From NCBI GenBank assembly GCA_944390995.1, contig CALXSA010000018.1, positions 1 to 23,691 on the forward strand: a stretch of 23,691 nt of DNA. The letters are read 5' to 3'. Under the pieces are notes generated by a model. It saw only the letters and a program-made list of their open reading frames with translations. It made no database searches and was not told where the DNA came from. The stretch is from an uncultured Clostridia bacterium (GTDB lineage: Bacteria; Bacillota_A; Clostridia; TANB77; CAG-508). Made by a program: the position numbers and the translations under genes. Every line of letters starts with the position of its first letter. Position 1 is the first letter of the stretch. Shown here piece by piece: positions 7,956-16,500 of the stretch.

Positions 7956-8924
7956 CTACTCTAAGTCAACTATAATGCTTCCATAGTCTTTAGCTACATT
8001 AGTATTCGCACTATATGCTGTATAATTATATACAACTCCTGAAAAAACCGCTGAAGTTATATTTTTTCTTGTACCATAACTACTGTAATATTTTATTGTT
8101 ATTTCTTTTGTTTGCATAGGACTTAATCTAAGCTCTGCATCGCTGATTTCATGTGAATATGCCGGATATCTAATTCCATTTTCATCTTCCATATACATTG
8201 TCTCAGGATATGTTTTGTCATCTAACATTATTTCGCTATTGGAATTATTTGTTACTTTAAATGTAACTGTTTGATATTCCATGTATTTATCAGCATCTAT
8301 AGCTGTAACTTCTACATTTCTGTTACTTCCTGTTTTCTGTAATTCTTCTTTACCTATATAACTATTTATGTTTAGTTTTAGATTGCCTTCACTATCCTCA
8401 ACTATTGTAATATAATCTTGCAATGTATTTCCTTCATTATAAACGCCTGTAGATAAGGAATCTTCGTTTATTTCTATTTTATATATGTTCTCATTCCAGT
8501 TTGATAAAGAAACATTTTTTCTTTGCCCATTAAAAACTCTATTATAATAGCTATTTCTAAAATCTTCTACTGTGGGGTAAAGCTCTTGTTTACAATCATC
8601 TGAAAGCAAATTATATGCTTCATCTACTTTTTGCTCATTGCAATAAGAAATAAACTCGTCCACAGTATCTAGCGATTGCGCTTGTGTTCTGTTCATGTCG
8701 TCTCCCATTGTAACAGACTCTACACTTTCTAATGTCACACTATTATATATTATATCATTTTCTATTCCTGTACCTCCAATAAGTTGATTTGTGTTGCTAT
8801 TTCTATTTATACTACCAATAAACACTAATAATCTATTCACTAGGAAAATTAATAAAATACATATGATAACAATTAATATTTTTATTTTATTTTTAACAAA
8901 CCATTCGGATATAGCTTTTTTCAT
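7956..8924 (-). CDS. T4SS-associated membrane protein with an NTF2-like and an Ig-like domain
   Basis: The 322-residue product has a basic N-terminus, one membrane helix (about 13-37) and an extracytoplasmic remainder. Residues about 85-195 start with a helix typical of NTF2-like folds (LDTVDEFISYCNEQKVDEAYNLLSDD). Residues about 200-322 are beta-rich (TVTFKVTNNSNSEIMLDDKT, then LSPMQTKEITIKYYSSY) and resemble an Ig-like or DUF4352-type sandwich. It may be a second VirB8-like scaffold or a lipid-facing partner. The start has AAGGAGAG upstream. It sits between the VirB6-like gene and the wall hydrolase, with 47 nt to the latter, so the same operon is likely. I cannot assign a named family. Confidence 0.65.
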   Translation of the reverse strand: MKKAISEWFVKNKIKILIVIICILLIFLVNRLLVFIGSINRNSNTNQLIGGTGIENDIIYNSVTLESVESVTMGDDMNRTQAQSLDTVDEFISYCNEQKVDEAYNLLSDDCKQELYPTVEDFRNSYYNRVFNGQRKNVSLSNWNENIYKIEINEDSLSTGVYNEGNTLQDYITIVEDSEGNLKLNINSYIGKEELQKTGSNRNVEVTAIDADKYMEYQTVTFKVTNNSNSEIMLDDKTYPETMYMEDENGIRYPAYSHEISDAELRLSPMQTKEITIKYYSSYGTRKNITSAVFSGVVYNYTAYSANTNVAKDYGSIIVDLE

Positions 8925-8997
8925 ACTTTACATTCTCTCCTTGTATTTGTTTTTATTAGTTTTAGTTATATGCACTATAATATTTCTTTATTTTGCA

Positions 8998-9027
8998 AAT
9001 TGGGACAGTGTAAATTCTGTCCCAATT
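8998..9027 (-). terminator. 11-bp hairpin between the VirB6-like gene and the 322-aa gene
   Basis: AATTGGGACAG (8998-9008) pairs perfectly with CTGTCCCAATT (9017-9027) around an 8-nt loop, and a bulged GC pair can extend it. It lies 16 nt past the VirB6-like stop. On the minus strand it is followed by a mixed sequence rather than a T-run, so it may be a partial terminator or an RNA processing site. Confidence 0.45.
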
Positions 9028-9043
9028 GCCTTTGTAGAATATT

Positions 9044-11704
9044 CTAAACTTTATTATAGAAACCTCTTATTCCATCCGTATATTTTCTTGCATCTGGTTC
9101 AGATACTCCTCTTTCTTGTAACCTCTTTCCTATTTGTTCAATCTTATCTGTATCATCTCCTGTTTCCACTGCAAGACTTGCTAGTATTATTCTTTCTTCT
9201 GACGCTTTATCTTCTCCAAAGCCTTCTGCCTTCATAGCTTTTATAGTAATATCATCATCTACTATACCACTTTCTCTATACCTTTGTGCAAGATTCATAG
9301 CTTCGTCAATTTGTTTTTTAGTTTTTAGGTTAAGTTCATCAGCATATTTTTTTCTTCTTGCTTTATCTCTTTTTGCCAATTCATCTGACCTTTTTTGCTG
9401 TCTTGCCTTTTCTGCATCTTCTCCATATGCTGCTACTGTATATTCACGTTTTGCATTTTCTTCTATTTGTCCTAATGTACCAGGCGTAGAGGTTGCCAAG
9501 TTTCCTATTCCAGAACCTGCAACCCAGCCTCCAGCGGCACCTGCTAGTCCCATTTTCCAAATATTGCTATCGTCTGCCGTAGCTAAGCCTCCTGCCACTC
9601 CAAGTGTTGCTCCAGCAGTTGCAACTCCTGCCTTTAATGCTAATCTAGCAGCTTTTGGCGCAACATATTTAGCTCCGGCTCCAAGAGTTGCTGCCGCACC
9701 CTTAAGCTGTGGTGGTAGCTCCTTTCTTGGCCTATATTGTCTACCTCTATTAAATTTCTCACTATCAAGTTCATTATTTACAGGTGCCTCTAATACAGTA
9801 CCAGTATTTGATGCCGCTCTAATAGGCGTCATACCACTTTGAGTTGTACTGCTTGTTGTTGCAATAGCTTGACCGGCCTGGACCGTTCGTGCTGCCTGAG
9901 CTGTTGCTGTTCTGTTTATTCTAGGCAATGGTGCCATTGCATTAATTTGTTCCTCACTAAGCCCTCGTTCTCTTAGTTCATCTCTAGTAATCATTTGATT
10001 TCTATAATATCCTTCTGTTCCTGGATCCATTTCCCCATTTCTTACAGCTCTAACATTAGTAGATATAGTATCTGAACCATCACTGCTTGTACTATCTCCT
10101 GCTGGCAATGCATTTCCACCATATCTTTGAGCAATAAGTTCTGATGGTTTTCTACCTTTGTCTGCTTTTCTTTGATAGATTTTAGCCTGTTCTGCTTTAG
10201 CATCCCCTCCTGCTGGTTTCTTTCCACTTCCTAACTTACTTAGCTTTCCTAATTGGCTAATTCCCCACATTGCCATAGCTCCACCTATTGCAGAACCACT
10301 TTCCAATGTTGAAGCTTTTTCAAAGCCAAAGAATTTACGCATTATTTTATCAGCTTGGAAAATAAAGCCTAATGCAACTATTGCATAAATCATATTTGAT
10401 TGTGTAAATTCTAGTGCAGAACTTACTAACATAAGATATAATATTAAATGTAGCGGTTGCAATAACAGGTTAAAAACATATTCTTTCAGCCACATATTAA
10501 AAGCTTGTGCATTTCCGTCGTTTACCTTGTCTATAGGATAGGTCATTGCAACTAAAGGTGCTATCATTGTTAAGAATGCAAGCATAATTAACCTTTTTAG
10601 GTATACAAATAGAAATGCTATTGTGTAAAATACAAACATTAAATATAATATTGTGTATCCGACTTTATTTAATAGCTTATTGTCATCATCTTCGTTCTTC
10701 TTTTCCATCTGCATTTCTAATCTTACTTGACCCATTAGATTTGTTGGCCATAGTCCAAACGATTGTCCATTTACTTCTTGATACATATTTTGGTCTTTAA
10801 AAAATTCTACTGCATTGACTTTCTCTGTTTCTCCATCTATTTCCAGTTCAAATTTATGTCCTGTTACTTCTCCCTCTTTTAAGGGTACTGGCACCAAAAT
10901 ACCGCTGCTTGAATTGTTTATACCTTCTGTTACAGCTTCAACTATTGTTGTTGCAAATGCCATTATATAGTGCATGAAAAACAATAAGCCTAATGCCACA
11001 ATCCAACTAAACAATTTTTCTTTATATTTTGCTTTATCTTGCGATGTACTGCTAAACAAAATTCTAATTCCTATATATAATAGTACAGATAGTAGTGCTA
11101 CTATTGCAAAATTACGTAAAGCTATATACCAACTTCCTATAGTCGACTGTAGTATAGATGCAGAGGATTCGCTTTGTTCAACAGTTTCTCCTGCCGCAGT
11201 TTGTATATCCTCATAGTCATTTGGATTAAAGAAATTAACATCTAATACTGCTATTTTGTTACTAAACATTTCTTCTGGACTTAAAACGTACACTGGCATC
11301 CAAAATGTATCTGGCATTTCATACTCAATATATTTAGATGAAATCAAGCCTGTTGCAACACTAATAACTATCGTTGGGATTAACGCTACTGATGTAAAGA
11401 CCATAAGAAATGTCGCAGCTAGTATTCCCAAAAGTACTCCTCCTAATGTTGCACCAACGCTATCCCCCAGCGTGGTCGTCTTAATAAGCGTATTATCCAC
11501 TCCCATAAGTAAGCCTTGTGTTATTTTTATTAAACCATCTCCTATTGCCACTAATAAGTCCATAATAGGTGATAATAGCGTTCCTCCTATTTCTTCAAGC
11601 ATACCCGCATTACTTATCGTAGGAGCACAGAAGTTGAACAATATTACTATTACTAATGCAATTACTATCTTTAGTACTATATGCTTTTTTGTAAAAAGTT
11701 CCAT
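9044..11704 (-). CDS. VirB6/TrbL-like polytopic T4SS membrane protein
   Basis: The 886-residue product has a hydrophobic N-terminus (about 10-32) and membrane segments near 88-120, 193-217, 230-255, 347-368, 372-390, 410-430 and 437-452. The stretch about 371-452 (KRLIMLAFLTMIAPLVAMTY, then IDKVNDGNAQAFNMWLKEYV) is typical of the TrbL/VirB6 core in Gram-positive T4SS loci. Family members form the inner-membrane channel. The rest, about 490-886, is a long hydrophilic cytoplasmic or surface tail with an Ala/Gly-rich stretch (about 670-735) and a charged C-terminus, much longer than in minimal VirB6 proteins. The ATG has TAGGGGGAAATT upstream. The gene begins 9 nt after the VirB4 stop, so the two are translationally linked. 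A conjugation role is not proven, since no DNA-transfer genes are visible. Confidence 0.82.
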   Translation of the reverse strand: MELFTKKHIVLKIVIALVIVILFNFCAPTISNAGMLEEIGGTLLSPIMDLLVAIGDGLIKITQGLLMGVDNTLIKTTTLGDSVGATLGGVLLGILAATFLMVFTSVALIPTIVISVATGLISSKYIEYEMPDTFWMPVYVLSPEEMFSNKIAVLDVNFFNPNDYEDIQTAAGETVEQSESSASILQSTIGSWYIALRNFAIVALLSVLLYIGIRILFSSTSQDKAKYKEKLFSWIVALGLLFFMHYIMAFATTIVEAVTEGINNSSSGILVPVPLKEGEVTGHKFELEIDGETEKVNAVEFFKDQNMYQEVNGQSFGLWPTNLMGQVRLEMQMEKKNEDDDNKLLNKVGYTILYLMFVFYTIAFLFVYLKRLIMLAFLTMIAPLVAMTYPIDKVNDGNAQAFNMWLKEYVFNLLLQPLHLILYLMLVSSALEFTQSNMIYAIVALGFIFQADKIMRKFFGFEKASTLESGSAIGGAMAMWGISQLGKLSKLGSGKKPAGGDAKAEQAKIYQRKADKGRKPSELIAQRYGGNALPAGDSTSSDGSDTISTNVRAVRNGEMDPGTEGYYRNQMITRDELRERGLSEEQINAMAPLPRINRTATAQAARTVQAGQAIATTSSTTQSGMTPIRAASNTGTVLEAPVNNELDSEKFNRGRQYRPRKELPPQLKGAAATLGAGAKYVAPKAARLALKAGVATAGATLGVAGGLATADDSNIWKMGLAGAAGGWVAGSGIGNLATSTPGTLGQIEENAKREYTVAAYGEDAEKARQQKRSDELAKRDKARRKKYADELNLKTKKQIDEAMNLAQRYRESGIVDDDITIKAMKAEGFGEDKASEERIILASLAVETGDDTDKIEQIGKRLQERGVSEPDARKYTDGIRGFYNKV

Positions 11705-11713
11705 AATTTCCCC

Positions 11714-13690
11714 CTAATATCTATTGTCGTTCCTTCTTCCTTTTTTTACTAATTTATTTAAGTTCGTCTCAACAAACTCAAATTCTTTTGCTGTAGGTCT
11801 AATTTGTATAATTGCACTATCTGGGCCTACTTTTAATAGTCCTTCTCCTTTTAAGCAAGTTACTAGGAAGTTTGCTTCACCTGTACTTAGCTTAAATACT
11901 TCTCTTAAGTATTGTATTTCAGATTTATCCTGTGCTAAAAATAGCTTTGTATCTGATGACGTTAAAACTGCTTGTGCTTCTGGTTTTTCGTAAAAGTCTT
12001 GGAATCTTTGTGATATAATTGCAAGAGATACATTTCTTTTTCTTGCACGTCTTGCCATTGTATTCAAAAAGTCTACGGCTTCTGGGTATGGAAGCAACAT
12101 CCATGCCTCATCAACTAGCACTCTTTTTTTCGCAGCTTTTGTTCTATCTTCACTGTTCTTTTTAACATATTTTTCCCATATCCACTCTAGCAATATTTGC
12201 TGTGCTAGTGGTCTTGCGAATTTTTCTTCTAGTTGTGATATATCTAGATTGATAAACAAAGCCCCATCATTTAAGTCAAATGTAGATTGTCCATCAAAAT
12301 ATGCCATCTGTCCATCATATTCTCTTATGTATTGTTTCATAACTTTTAGTAAGTAGCTGTAATGGAAGTTGTAGTCCGCATTTTTGTTGTCTTCTGCTTT
12401 TTTCTGTATTCTTCTATACCACGAGCCTATTGTTGGCATATCTTTTTTCTTTCTTCCTAACATGTTTGCTGTTATTTCTCCAGAAGAAACATCGTATATG
12501 CTGTTGGGGTCGTTGTTAATTCCTCTTGCTGCATATTCTTCTGCAACAGATTCGGCTATAATCTGTTTTGTAAGCTCGTTTACATCTTCGCTTCTTGTGC
12601 TACCTTTTGCCATTGTAAGTAATGCCTGTGTAACGTCTTCTACTTTATTTTCTACATTTAGTACAGTTTTTTCTCTACCTGTTATTTCGTCTTTTACAAC
12701 TTCTGTTTCTATATCAAATATGTTTATTACTGTTTTTGAACTTGGGCTTATTACAACATTTATTCCTCCTAAGCTTTCTGCCACGATGCTATACTCTCCC
12801 TCGGCATCCAGTGCCAAACTTTGTATTCCCATTAGTACAGCTGACCTTGACACCAAAGTCTTCATGGTAACTGATTTACCAGCACCAGATTTAGCAAATA
12901 TAACCATATTGTAATTTGTAAGTGAGCTATGGAAGTTATCAAAAAGTATTGGCACTCCAGTTTGTTTATTTATGCCAAGCGGTACTCCCGTAGGATGTCC
13001 TACTTCTGATGTTGTAAAAGGAAATACTGTTCCCATTGACCTACGGTCAAATGTATGTGTCTTTTTGACTTTGTCTTCCATAAGTGGTAGGTTAGATTTA
13101 AAAGCTTCTTCTTGAATAGCCCATGCGCTCTTAATTCCTACCAAAGATTTAGACATTTCTGTTGCCAATAGTTTTGTATATCTATCTAGGTCTTCTAGAC
13201 TGTATGCAAATAATGTTGAAATTATTGAGGCTTCATATAGTTTGTTAAAACCTGCTGCGATTTCGTCTCTTAGTTCTTCTGCTTCTAGTCTTTTTTGTCC
13301 CAAGTCGCTTTCTCTGTTTATATTTCCTCTATCTGCTGCAACAATTCTTTCAGTTTCTAGCTCGTTTATTACTCTGTTTAATTCATTTTGAGACCTTGAT
13401 TCTGGTATTGGGTTTATGTATATTGATGTATTTATATCTCCAAACAAGTACATATCTCTAAATAATTCTGGGAATGTACACATTCTAGGAAGTGTAGATA
13501 CAAAGAAGCTTCTTGCATACCTTGTGACATTGGAAATAATTTCCAAATGGTCTATATTGCTAGCATCTATTCCAGATGGTGCTATTAATTCTTTAATAGT
13601 TTGCTTTTTTAATATTTCATATTCTCCTGGTCTTGTATAATCATTAAGCTGTCTTTGTTGTTCTTCTTCTCTTTGTTTTTTCTTCGCCAT
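11714..13690 (-). CDS. virB4: VirB4-family T4SS ATPase
   Basis: The 658-residue product is a VirB4/TrbE-type ATPase, the motor that builds pili and drives transport at the cytoplasmic face. Residues about 45-185 form the usual VirB4 N-terminal domain, with a surface-bound helical region (YARSFFVSTLPRMCTFPELF, then GDINTSIYINPIP). The P-loop AKSGAGKS is at 266-273, Walker B VLVDEAW at 524-530, and the conserved ARRARKRNVSLAIISQ region at 546-561. The length is usual for Gram-positive members. The start ATG overlaps the end of the preceding gene by 47 nt in another frame, with GGAGG and GAGGAG sequences nearby, which suggests coupled translation. It is followed after 9 nt by the VirB6-like gene. 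It is not a VirD4 coupling protein: the N-terminus lacks membrane helices. Confidence 0.93.
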   Translation of the reverse strand: MAKKKQREEEQQRQLNDYTRPGEYEILKKQTIKELIAPSGIDASNIDHLEIISNVTRYARSFFVSTLPRMCTFPELFRDMYLFGDINTSIYINPIPESRSQNELNRVINELETERIVAADRGNINRESDLGQKRLEAEELRDEIAAGFNKLYEASIISTLFAYSLEDLDRYTKLLATEMSKSLVGIKSAWAIQEEAFKSNLPLMEDKVKKTHTFDRRSMGTVFPFTTSEVGHPTGVPLGINKQTGVPILFDNFHSSLTNYNMVIFAKSGAGKSVTMKTLVSRSAVLMGIQSLALDAEGEYSIVAESLGGINVVISPSSKTVINIFDIETEVVKDEITGREKTVLNVENKVEDVTQALLTMAKGSTRSEDVNELTKQIIAESVAEEYAARGINNDPNSIYDVSSGEITANMLGRKKKDMPTIGSWYRRIQKKAEDNKNADYNFHYSYLLKVMKQYIREYDGQMAYFDGQSTFDLNDGALFINLDISQLEEKFARPLAQQILLEWIWEKYVKKNSEDRTKAAKKRVLVDEAWMLLPYPEAVDFLNTMARRARKRNVSLAIISQRFQDFYEKPEAQAVLTSSDTKLFLAQDKSEIQYLREVFKLSTGEANFLVTCLKGEGLLKVGPDSAIIQIRPTAKEFEFVETNLNKLVKKGRRNDNRY

Positions 13691-14930
13691 TCTCCTCAGT
13701 TCCTCCTTCCTTCTTTGTTTGTCTTGTCCTCTTTACTGGTTTTTCTTGTTCTTCCTCTTTTTCTGCCTGCTTTGCTTGCTGTCTTGCAGCTTTATCTGCA
13801 TTTATTCCATTTATAGCATCTTGTGCTACGTCATATCCAACTGCTTCTGCATTTTGCTCTATAATTAATCTTGCTAAATTATCTATTAAGTTTTCTAAAT
13901 TATTTTCTTTTCTTGCTAATGCTCTTTCCTTTGCAGATTGTGCTTCTTTTACTTTTTCATTTGCTTTGTTATATGCTTCTTCTTCTATCTTTCTATCTAA
14001 TGCTCTCATTTTCTTATCAAGTATGTCTGGTGCTGTAGAGTATAGCTCGTCGTATCCAGCACGTAAAGCTTTATCTAGTCCAAATACTTCTTGCTCGTCT
14101 CTGTTATATGCTACATATAGAAGTTCTACCAACTCGTCTGAGTTTAAAATTTTCCCATTAATATCGCAAGCTGATAGTGTTCTAATAATTGATTGACATC
14201 TTGTATATAGCTCAGAGAAAGATAGGTTTTTAATTTCTTCTTTATCAAAATCATTTTCTCCCAATTCTTCTGGATAGTATGGAACAACTATGTAATATTT
14301 CTGGTTTAAAACGTTTTTGTTTAAGCTCATTTTTTCAGTTGTATATATAATGTCTTTTCCATACTCTGTAAGATTTCTTTGTTTTGTGAGTTCATAGTAT
14401 GCTTTATCTACTTGCTCTTTTGTGTAATTTCCAGAAGATTGCATTTCTCTATATTGCATCTCTTGTTTTTGCAAGTTTTCTTCTATTTGTTTTACTCTGT
14501 CCTTATATGTCTGCAAACTTGATTCCAAGTTTATTGTTCTTGTTTGAACATAGATTTGTATTGGATGTCTTAATGTATTTAAAAACTGTATAAAACCTTC
14601 CTCTACACCGTTTTTCTCTACTTCAGACATCAGGTCGTAGTTAATGCCTTGACATTCTACAACCATTATGTATTTTGCTCCATTTTTTTGTACTATCATG
14701 TTGTCTTCGACTCTATCAAATTCCATAAAATCCATAACAGATTCTACAGCAAATGTTTTTGTTTTTTTATTTACATCTGCTTTTTCTGCGCTGGTTTCAA
14801 TTCTTTCTTCTTTTTTACTTTTTTTGTTTTTTGTTGTAAAGTATACTATTGCAAGCACTGCAAGCAATATAAGAATTACTATTATGATAATTACAAATAT
14901 TGTTGTTAAGGTTTCAATATTACTTAGCAT
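13644..14930 (-). CDS. Membrane-anchored protein resembling the VirB4/TraC N-terminal domain
   Basis: The 428-residue product has one membrane helix (about 10-31) and is otherwise cytoplasmic. Residues 62-290 resemble the N-terminal TraC-type domain of T4SS ATPases: DRVEDNMIVQKNGAKYIMVV, then QFLNTLRHPIQIYVQTRTIN. There is no P-loop or Walker B. A long charged coiled coil (about 300-360) and a Lys/Arg/Glu-rich tail ending KRRRTTKTA follow. The next gene, virB4, already has its own N-terminal domain, so this is an accessory paralogue rather than simply the missing half of a split gene. It probably ties VirB4 to the membrane. The start ATG lies inside the end of prgI (11-nt overlap) with AAGGAGG upstream, and its end overlaps virB4 by 47 nt, so the three genes form a tight translational unit. 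Confidence 0.72.
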   Translation of the reverse strand: MLSNIETLTTIFVIIIIVILILLAVLAIVYFTTKNKKSKKEERIETSAEKADVNKKTKTFAVESVMDFMEFDRVEDNMIVQKNGAKYIMVVECQGINYDLMSEVEKNGVEEGFIQFLNTLRHPIQIYVQTRTINLESSLQTYKDRVKQIEENLQKQEMQYREMQSSGNYTKEQVDKAYYELTKQRNLTEYGKDIIYTTEKMSLNKNVLNQKYYIVVPYYPEELGENDFDKEEIKNLSFSELYTRCQSIIRTLSACDINGKILNSDELVELLYVAYNRDEQEVFGLDKALRAGYDELYSTAPDILDKKMRALDRKIEEEAYNKANEKVKEAQSAKERALARKENNLENLIDNLARLIIEQNAEAVGYDVAQDAINGINADKAARQQAKQAEKEEEQEKPVKRTRQTKKEGGTEENGEEKTKRRRTTKTA

Positions 14931-15267
14931 TTCTTTCTTCCTCCTTGTACATGTATATTTTTCCGCCTCTTGTCTTGAACTTTATTGCCCTTCTTATTAC
15001 ATCATCTAAGTTTTCTCCACCTGTTTTTTGTGAAAACTTAAATTTACCTATGTCTGGCATTTTAAAAGTTCCTATTATAAAGCCAATTAGTGCAAATACA
15101 ACAGTAATTACTATTCCTACCATTGTTAAGCCCATTGCAGAAAATATCAAGTAAAATATTAAGCCTACCGCACCTGCTATTACTGTATATAACATGCTCT
15201 TACCTGTAAAAATGAATAGAATTCTACCTTCACCTTTTACGTTTCTGGGTAAGTTATATGTCCCCAT
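14920..15267 (-). CDS. prgI: PrgI-family T4SS inner-membrane protein
   Basis: The 115-residue product has two close membrane helices (about 22-43 and 45-66) and a cytoplasmic tail rich in K and R (FKMPDIGKFKFSQKTGGENL). This layout and the NLPRNVKGEGRILFIF N-terminus fit PrgI-type proteins, which in Gram-positive T4SS loci sit right before virB4 in the position of VirB3. An in-frame upstream extension of 43 codons is hydrophobic but has no binding site. I chose the ATG at 15267 because AAGGAGG lies 8 nt upstream. It overlaps the next gene by 11 nt. It has its own promoter downstream of the pilin terminator, so it heads the machine operon. Confidence 0.8.
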   Translation of the reverse strand: MGTYNLPRNVKGEGRILFIFTGKSMLYTVIAGAVGLIFYLIFSAMGLTMVGIVITVVFALIGFIIGTFKMPDIGKFKFSQKTGGENLDDVIRRAIKFKTRGGKIYMYKEEERNAK

Positions 15268-15303
15268 ATTCACTTCCTCCTTTGTTAAATCTATACACTT
15301 TAT

Positions 15304-15312
15304 ATTATAACA
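15304..15312 (-). promoter_or_regulatory. Extended -10 promoter for the prgI-virB4 machine operon
   Basis: The minus strand reads TGTTATAAT (15312-15304), a consensus extended -10 located after the pilin D terminator. The wider ATCTGTTATAAT is identical to the promoter of pilin D (15952-15963), which suggests shared control. The leader would be about 30 nt. Confidence 0.6.
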
Positions 15313-15344
15313 GATATTTCTCCAAAAAGATACAAAAAAATAAA

Positions 15345-15369
15345 AAAAGTGCATATAAAATGCACTTTT
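15345..15369 (-). terminator. Intrinsic terminator after pilin D
   Basis: AAAAGTGCAT (15345-15354) and ATGCACTTTT (15360-15369) form a perfect 10-bp stem with a 5-nt loop. On the minus strand it is followed by T7-A-T7, a strong T-tract. It separates pilin transcription from prgI and would let pilin D be made in excess over the machine genes. Confidence 0.85.
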
Positions 15370-15374
15370 AATAT

Positions 15375-15410
15375 AATTGTAATATTTCTGTAACACAATT
15401 GTAATATTTC
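15375..15410. repeat. Direct repeat AATTGTAATATTTC, two copies 22 bp apart
   Basis: Identical 14-bp copies lie at 15375-15388 and 15397-15410, a 22-bp period of about two helical turns. The core TGTAATATTT also occurs at 17417-17426, upstream of pilin A. The sites could bind a regulator of the T4SS block. They lie between the pilin D stop and its terminator, so they may equally be part of the transcript 3' end. Confidence 0.4.
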
Positions 15411-15497
15411 AAGTTTATAATTTTATTTTTTCATACAATTGTTACAAAACATTTGATATTATGTAATCTATTTTGTTTGTATTTGTCCTAGAAAACA

Positions 15498-15872
15498 CTA
15501 AGAATTGGTTGCTAATTTCGACATCTGAATTACCGCTTTTGCTATTGCTGATGCACCAAAAATTAGTATTGCACCGATTAAGTATGGTATCATTGTCTTT
15601 TTGTATTCTGCTTTTTCTGATGCACTTCCCATCATGTATTTTATACCCAATACTAACAATACTACTACTGCTACGATTATACCTATTGTTGTAACTATGT
15701 CTACTATGTTTGCTCCAACGCTTTCTAAGTTAGATGTGTCTGCATCTCCGTCCGAAAATATACTATCTACTGTTTGCTCATAGTCATCTCCAGCTCTAAC
15801 TACTCCTGTTGTTAACGTTAGTACCATCATTACCATTAGTACTATTGATAATATCTTTGTTAGCTTTTTCAT
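15498..15872 (-). CDS. VirB2-like T4SS pilin D
   Basis: The 124-residue precursor has a signal peptide (hydrophobic about 8-24, likely cut after VRA at 27). A short acidic exposed segment (DYEQTVDSIFSDGDADTS) is followed by two membrane helices (about 52-75 and 91-113) around the signature loop GIKYMMGSASEKAEYKKT. This is the VirB2/T4SS_pilin layout: a major subunit assembled into a surface filament or channel wall. From residue 49 to the end it is nearly identical to pilin C, with about three changes, while the exposed N-terminal part differs, which indicates recent duplication. It has its own promoter and a terminator, so it may be the most highly expressed pilin. The ATG has GGAGG 7 nt upstream. 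Confidence 0.85.
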   Translation of the reverse strand: MKKLTKILSIVLMVMMVLTLTTGVVRAGDDYEQTVDSIFSDGDADTSNLESVGANIVDIVTTIGIIVAVVVLLVLGIKYMMGSASEKAEYKKTMIPYLIGAILIFGASAIAKAVIQMSKLATNS

Positions 15873-15951
15873 GCATTATCCTCCTTCTTTTCTTTTTATA
15901 TATGGTATCTCTTTTTATTTGAGATAAAATTAAAATCATATACACATATTA

Positions 15952-15960
15952 ATTATAACA
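15952..15960 (-). promoter_or_regulatory. Extended -10 promoter for pilin D
   Basis: The minus strand reads TGTTATAAT (15960-15952), preceded by ATC as in the prgI promoter. It lies 80 nt before the pilin D ATG, leaving a leader of about 70 nt. That leader can form a small TATCTC/GAGATA hairpin (about 15906-15926). Confidence 0.6.
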
Positions 15961-16003
15961 GATTATTTTGTAAAATGGTATACTTTTTTGTAATTTTTTT
16001 CAA

Positions 16004-16048
16004 AAAAATATCCATAGCCTTCAAACTGTTGTGGCTATGAATATTTTT
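16004..16048 (-). terminator. Intrinsic terminator after pilin C
   Basis: AAAAATATCCATAGCC (16004-16019) pairs with GGCTATGAATATTTTT (16033-16048) over 16 positions with one mismatch and a 13-nt loop. On the minus strand the stem ends in T7. It closes the pilin A-B-C transcript 11 nt after the pilin C stop. Confidence 0.8.
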
Positions 16049-16059
16049 CCTATTTTCAA

Positions 16060-16437
16060 CTATGAATTCGTTGCTATCTTTGACATTTGAATTACTGCTT
16101 TTGCTATTGCTGATGCACCAAAGATTAGTACTGCACCAATTAAATATGGTATCATTGTCTTTTTGTATTCTGCTTTCTCTGATGCACTTCCCATCATGTA
16201 TTTTATACCTAATACTAACAATACTACTACTGCTACAATTATACCTATTGTTGTTACTATATCTACGATATTTGCTCCAACATTTTCTAAGTTAGTTGTC
16301 TCTGGTGGGTTTGTTGGATTGAATAGGCTATCCACTTTGTCTTCTGGATTACTGCCTGCATTTACCACACCCATTGATAACGTTAATACCATTACAATCA
16401 TTAATAATACTGTTAATAATTTTGTTAGTGTTTTCAT
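16060..16437 (-). CDS. VirB2-like T4SS pilin C
   Basis: The 125-residue precursor has a signal peptide (about 7-24, likely cut after VNA at 27), a variable exposed segment with NPTNPPETTN, and the two-helix core with GIKYMMGSASEKAEYKKT. The core from residue 50 to the end matches pilin D at all but about three positions. Most DNA differences between the two are in third codon positions, so selection or gene conversion keeps the core constant while the exposed part varies. It follows pilin B by 63 nt with a good AAGGAGG-type site, and ends at a strong terminator. Confidence 0.85.
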   Translation of the reverse strand: MKTLTKLLTVLLMIVMVLTLSMGVVNAGSNPEDKVDSLFNPTNPPETTNLENVGANIVDIVTTIGIIVAVVVLLVLGIKYMMGSASEKAEYKKTMIPYLIGAVLIFGASAIAKAVIQMSKIATNS

Positions 16438-16500
16438 GTCTTTTCCTCCTTCTATTTTTATATCTTAAACATCTCTATGAGATAATGTTAAAAACTTATT

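Noticed and set aside
11256..11717. Plus-strand frame of 153 codons and other long plus-strand frames across the T4SS block
   Set aside because: They are antisense shadows of strongly supported minus-strand genes, have no ribosome binding sites, and encode low-complexity hydrophobic sequence.
13644..13690. 47-nt overlap of two T4SS genes as a frameshift splitting one virB4
   Set aside because: The downstream product has its own complete VirB4 N-terminal domain and ribosome binding site, and the upstream one has a full TraC-like domain and a natural tail. Two genes explain the data better.
15375..15410. CRISPR-like repeats
   Set aside because: Only two 14-bp copies with an 8-bp spacer and no further units or cas genes.
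15519..15525. Spo0A-box-like TTCGACA
   Set aside because: It lies inside the pilin D coding sequence, in codons near the C-terminus, so a regulatory role is unlikely.
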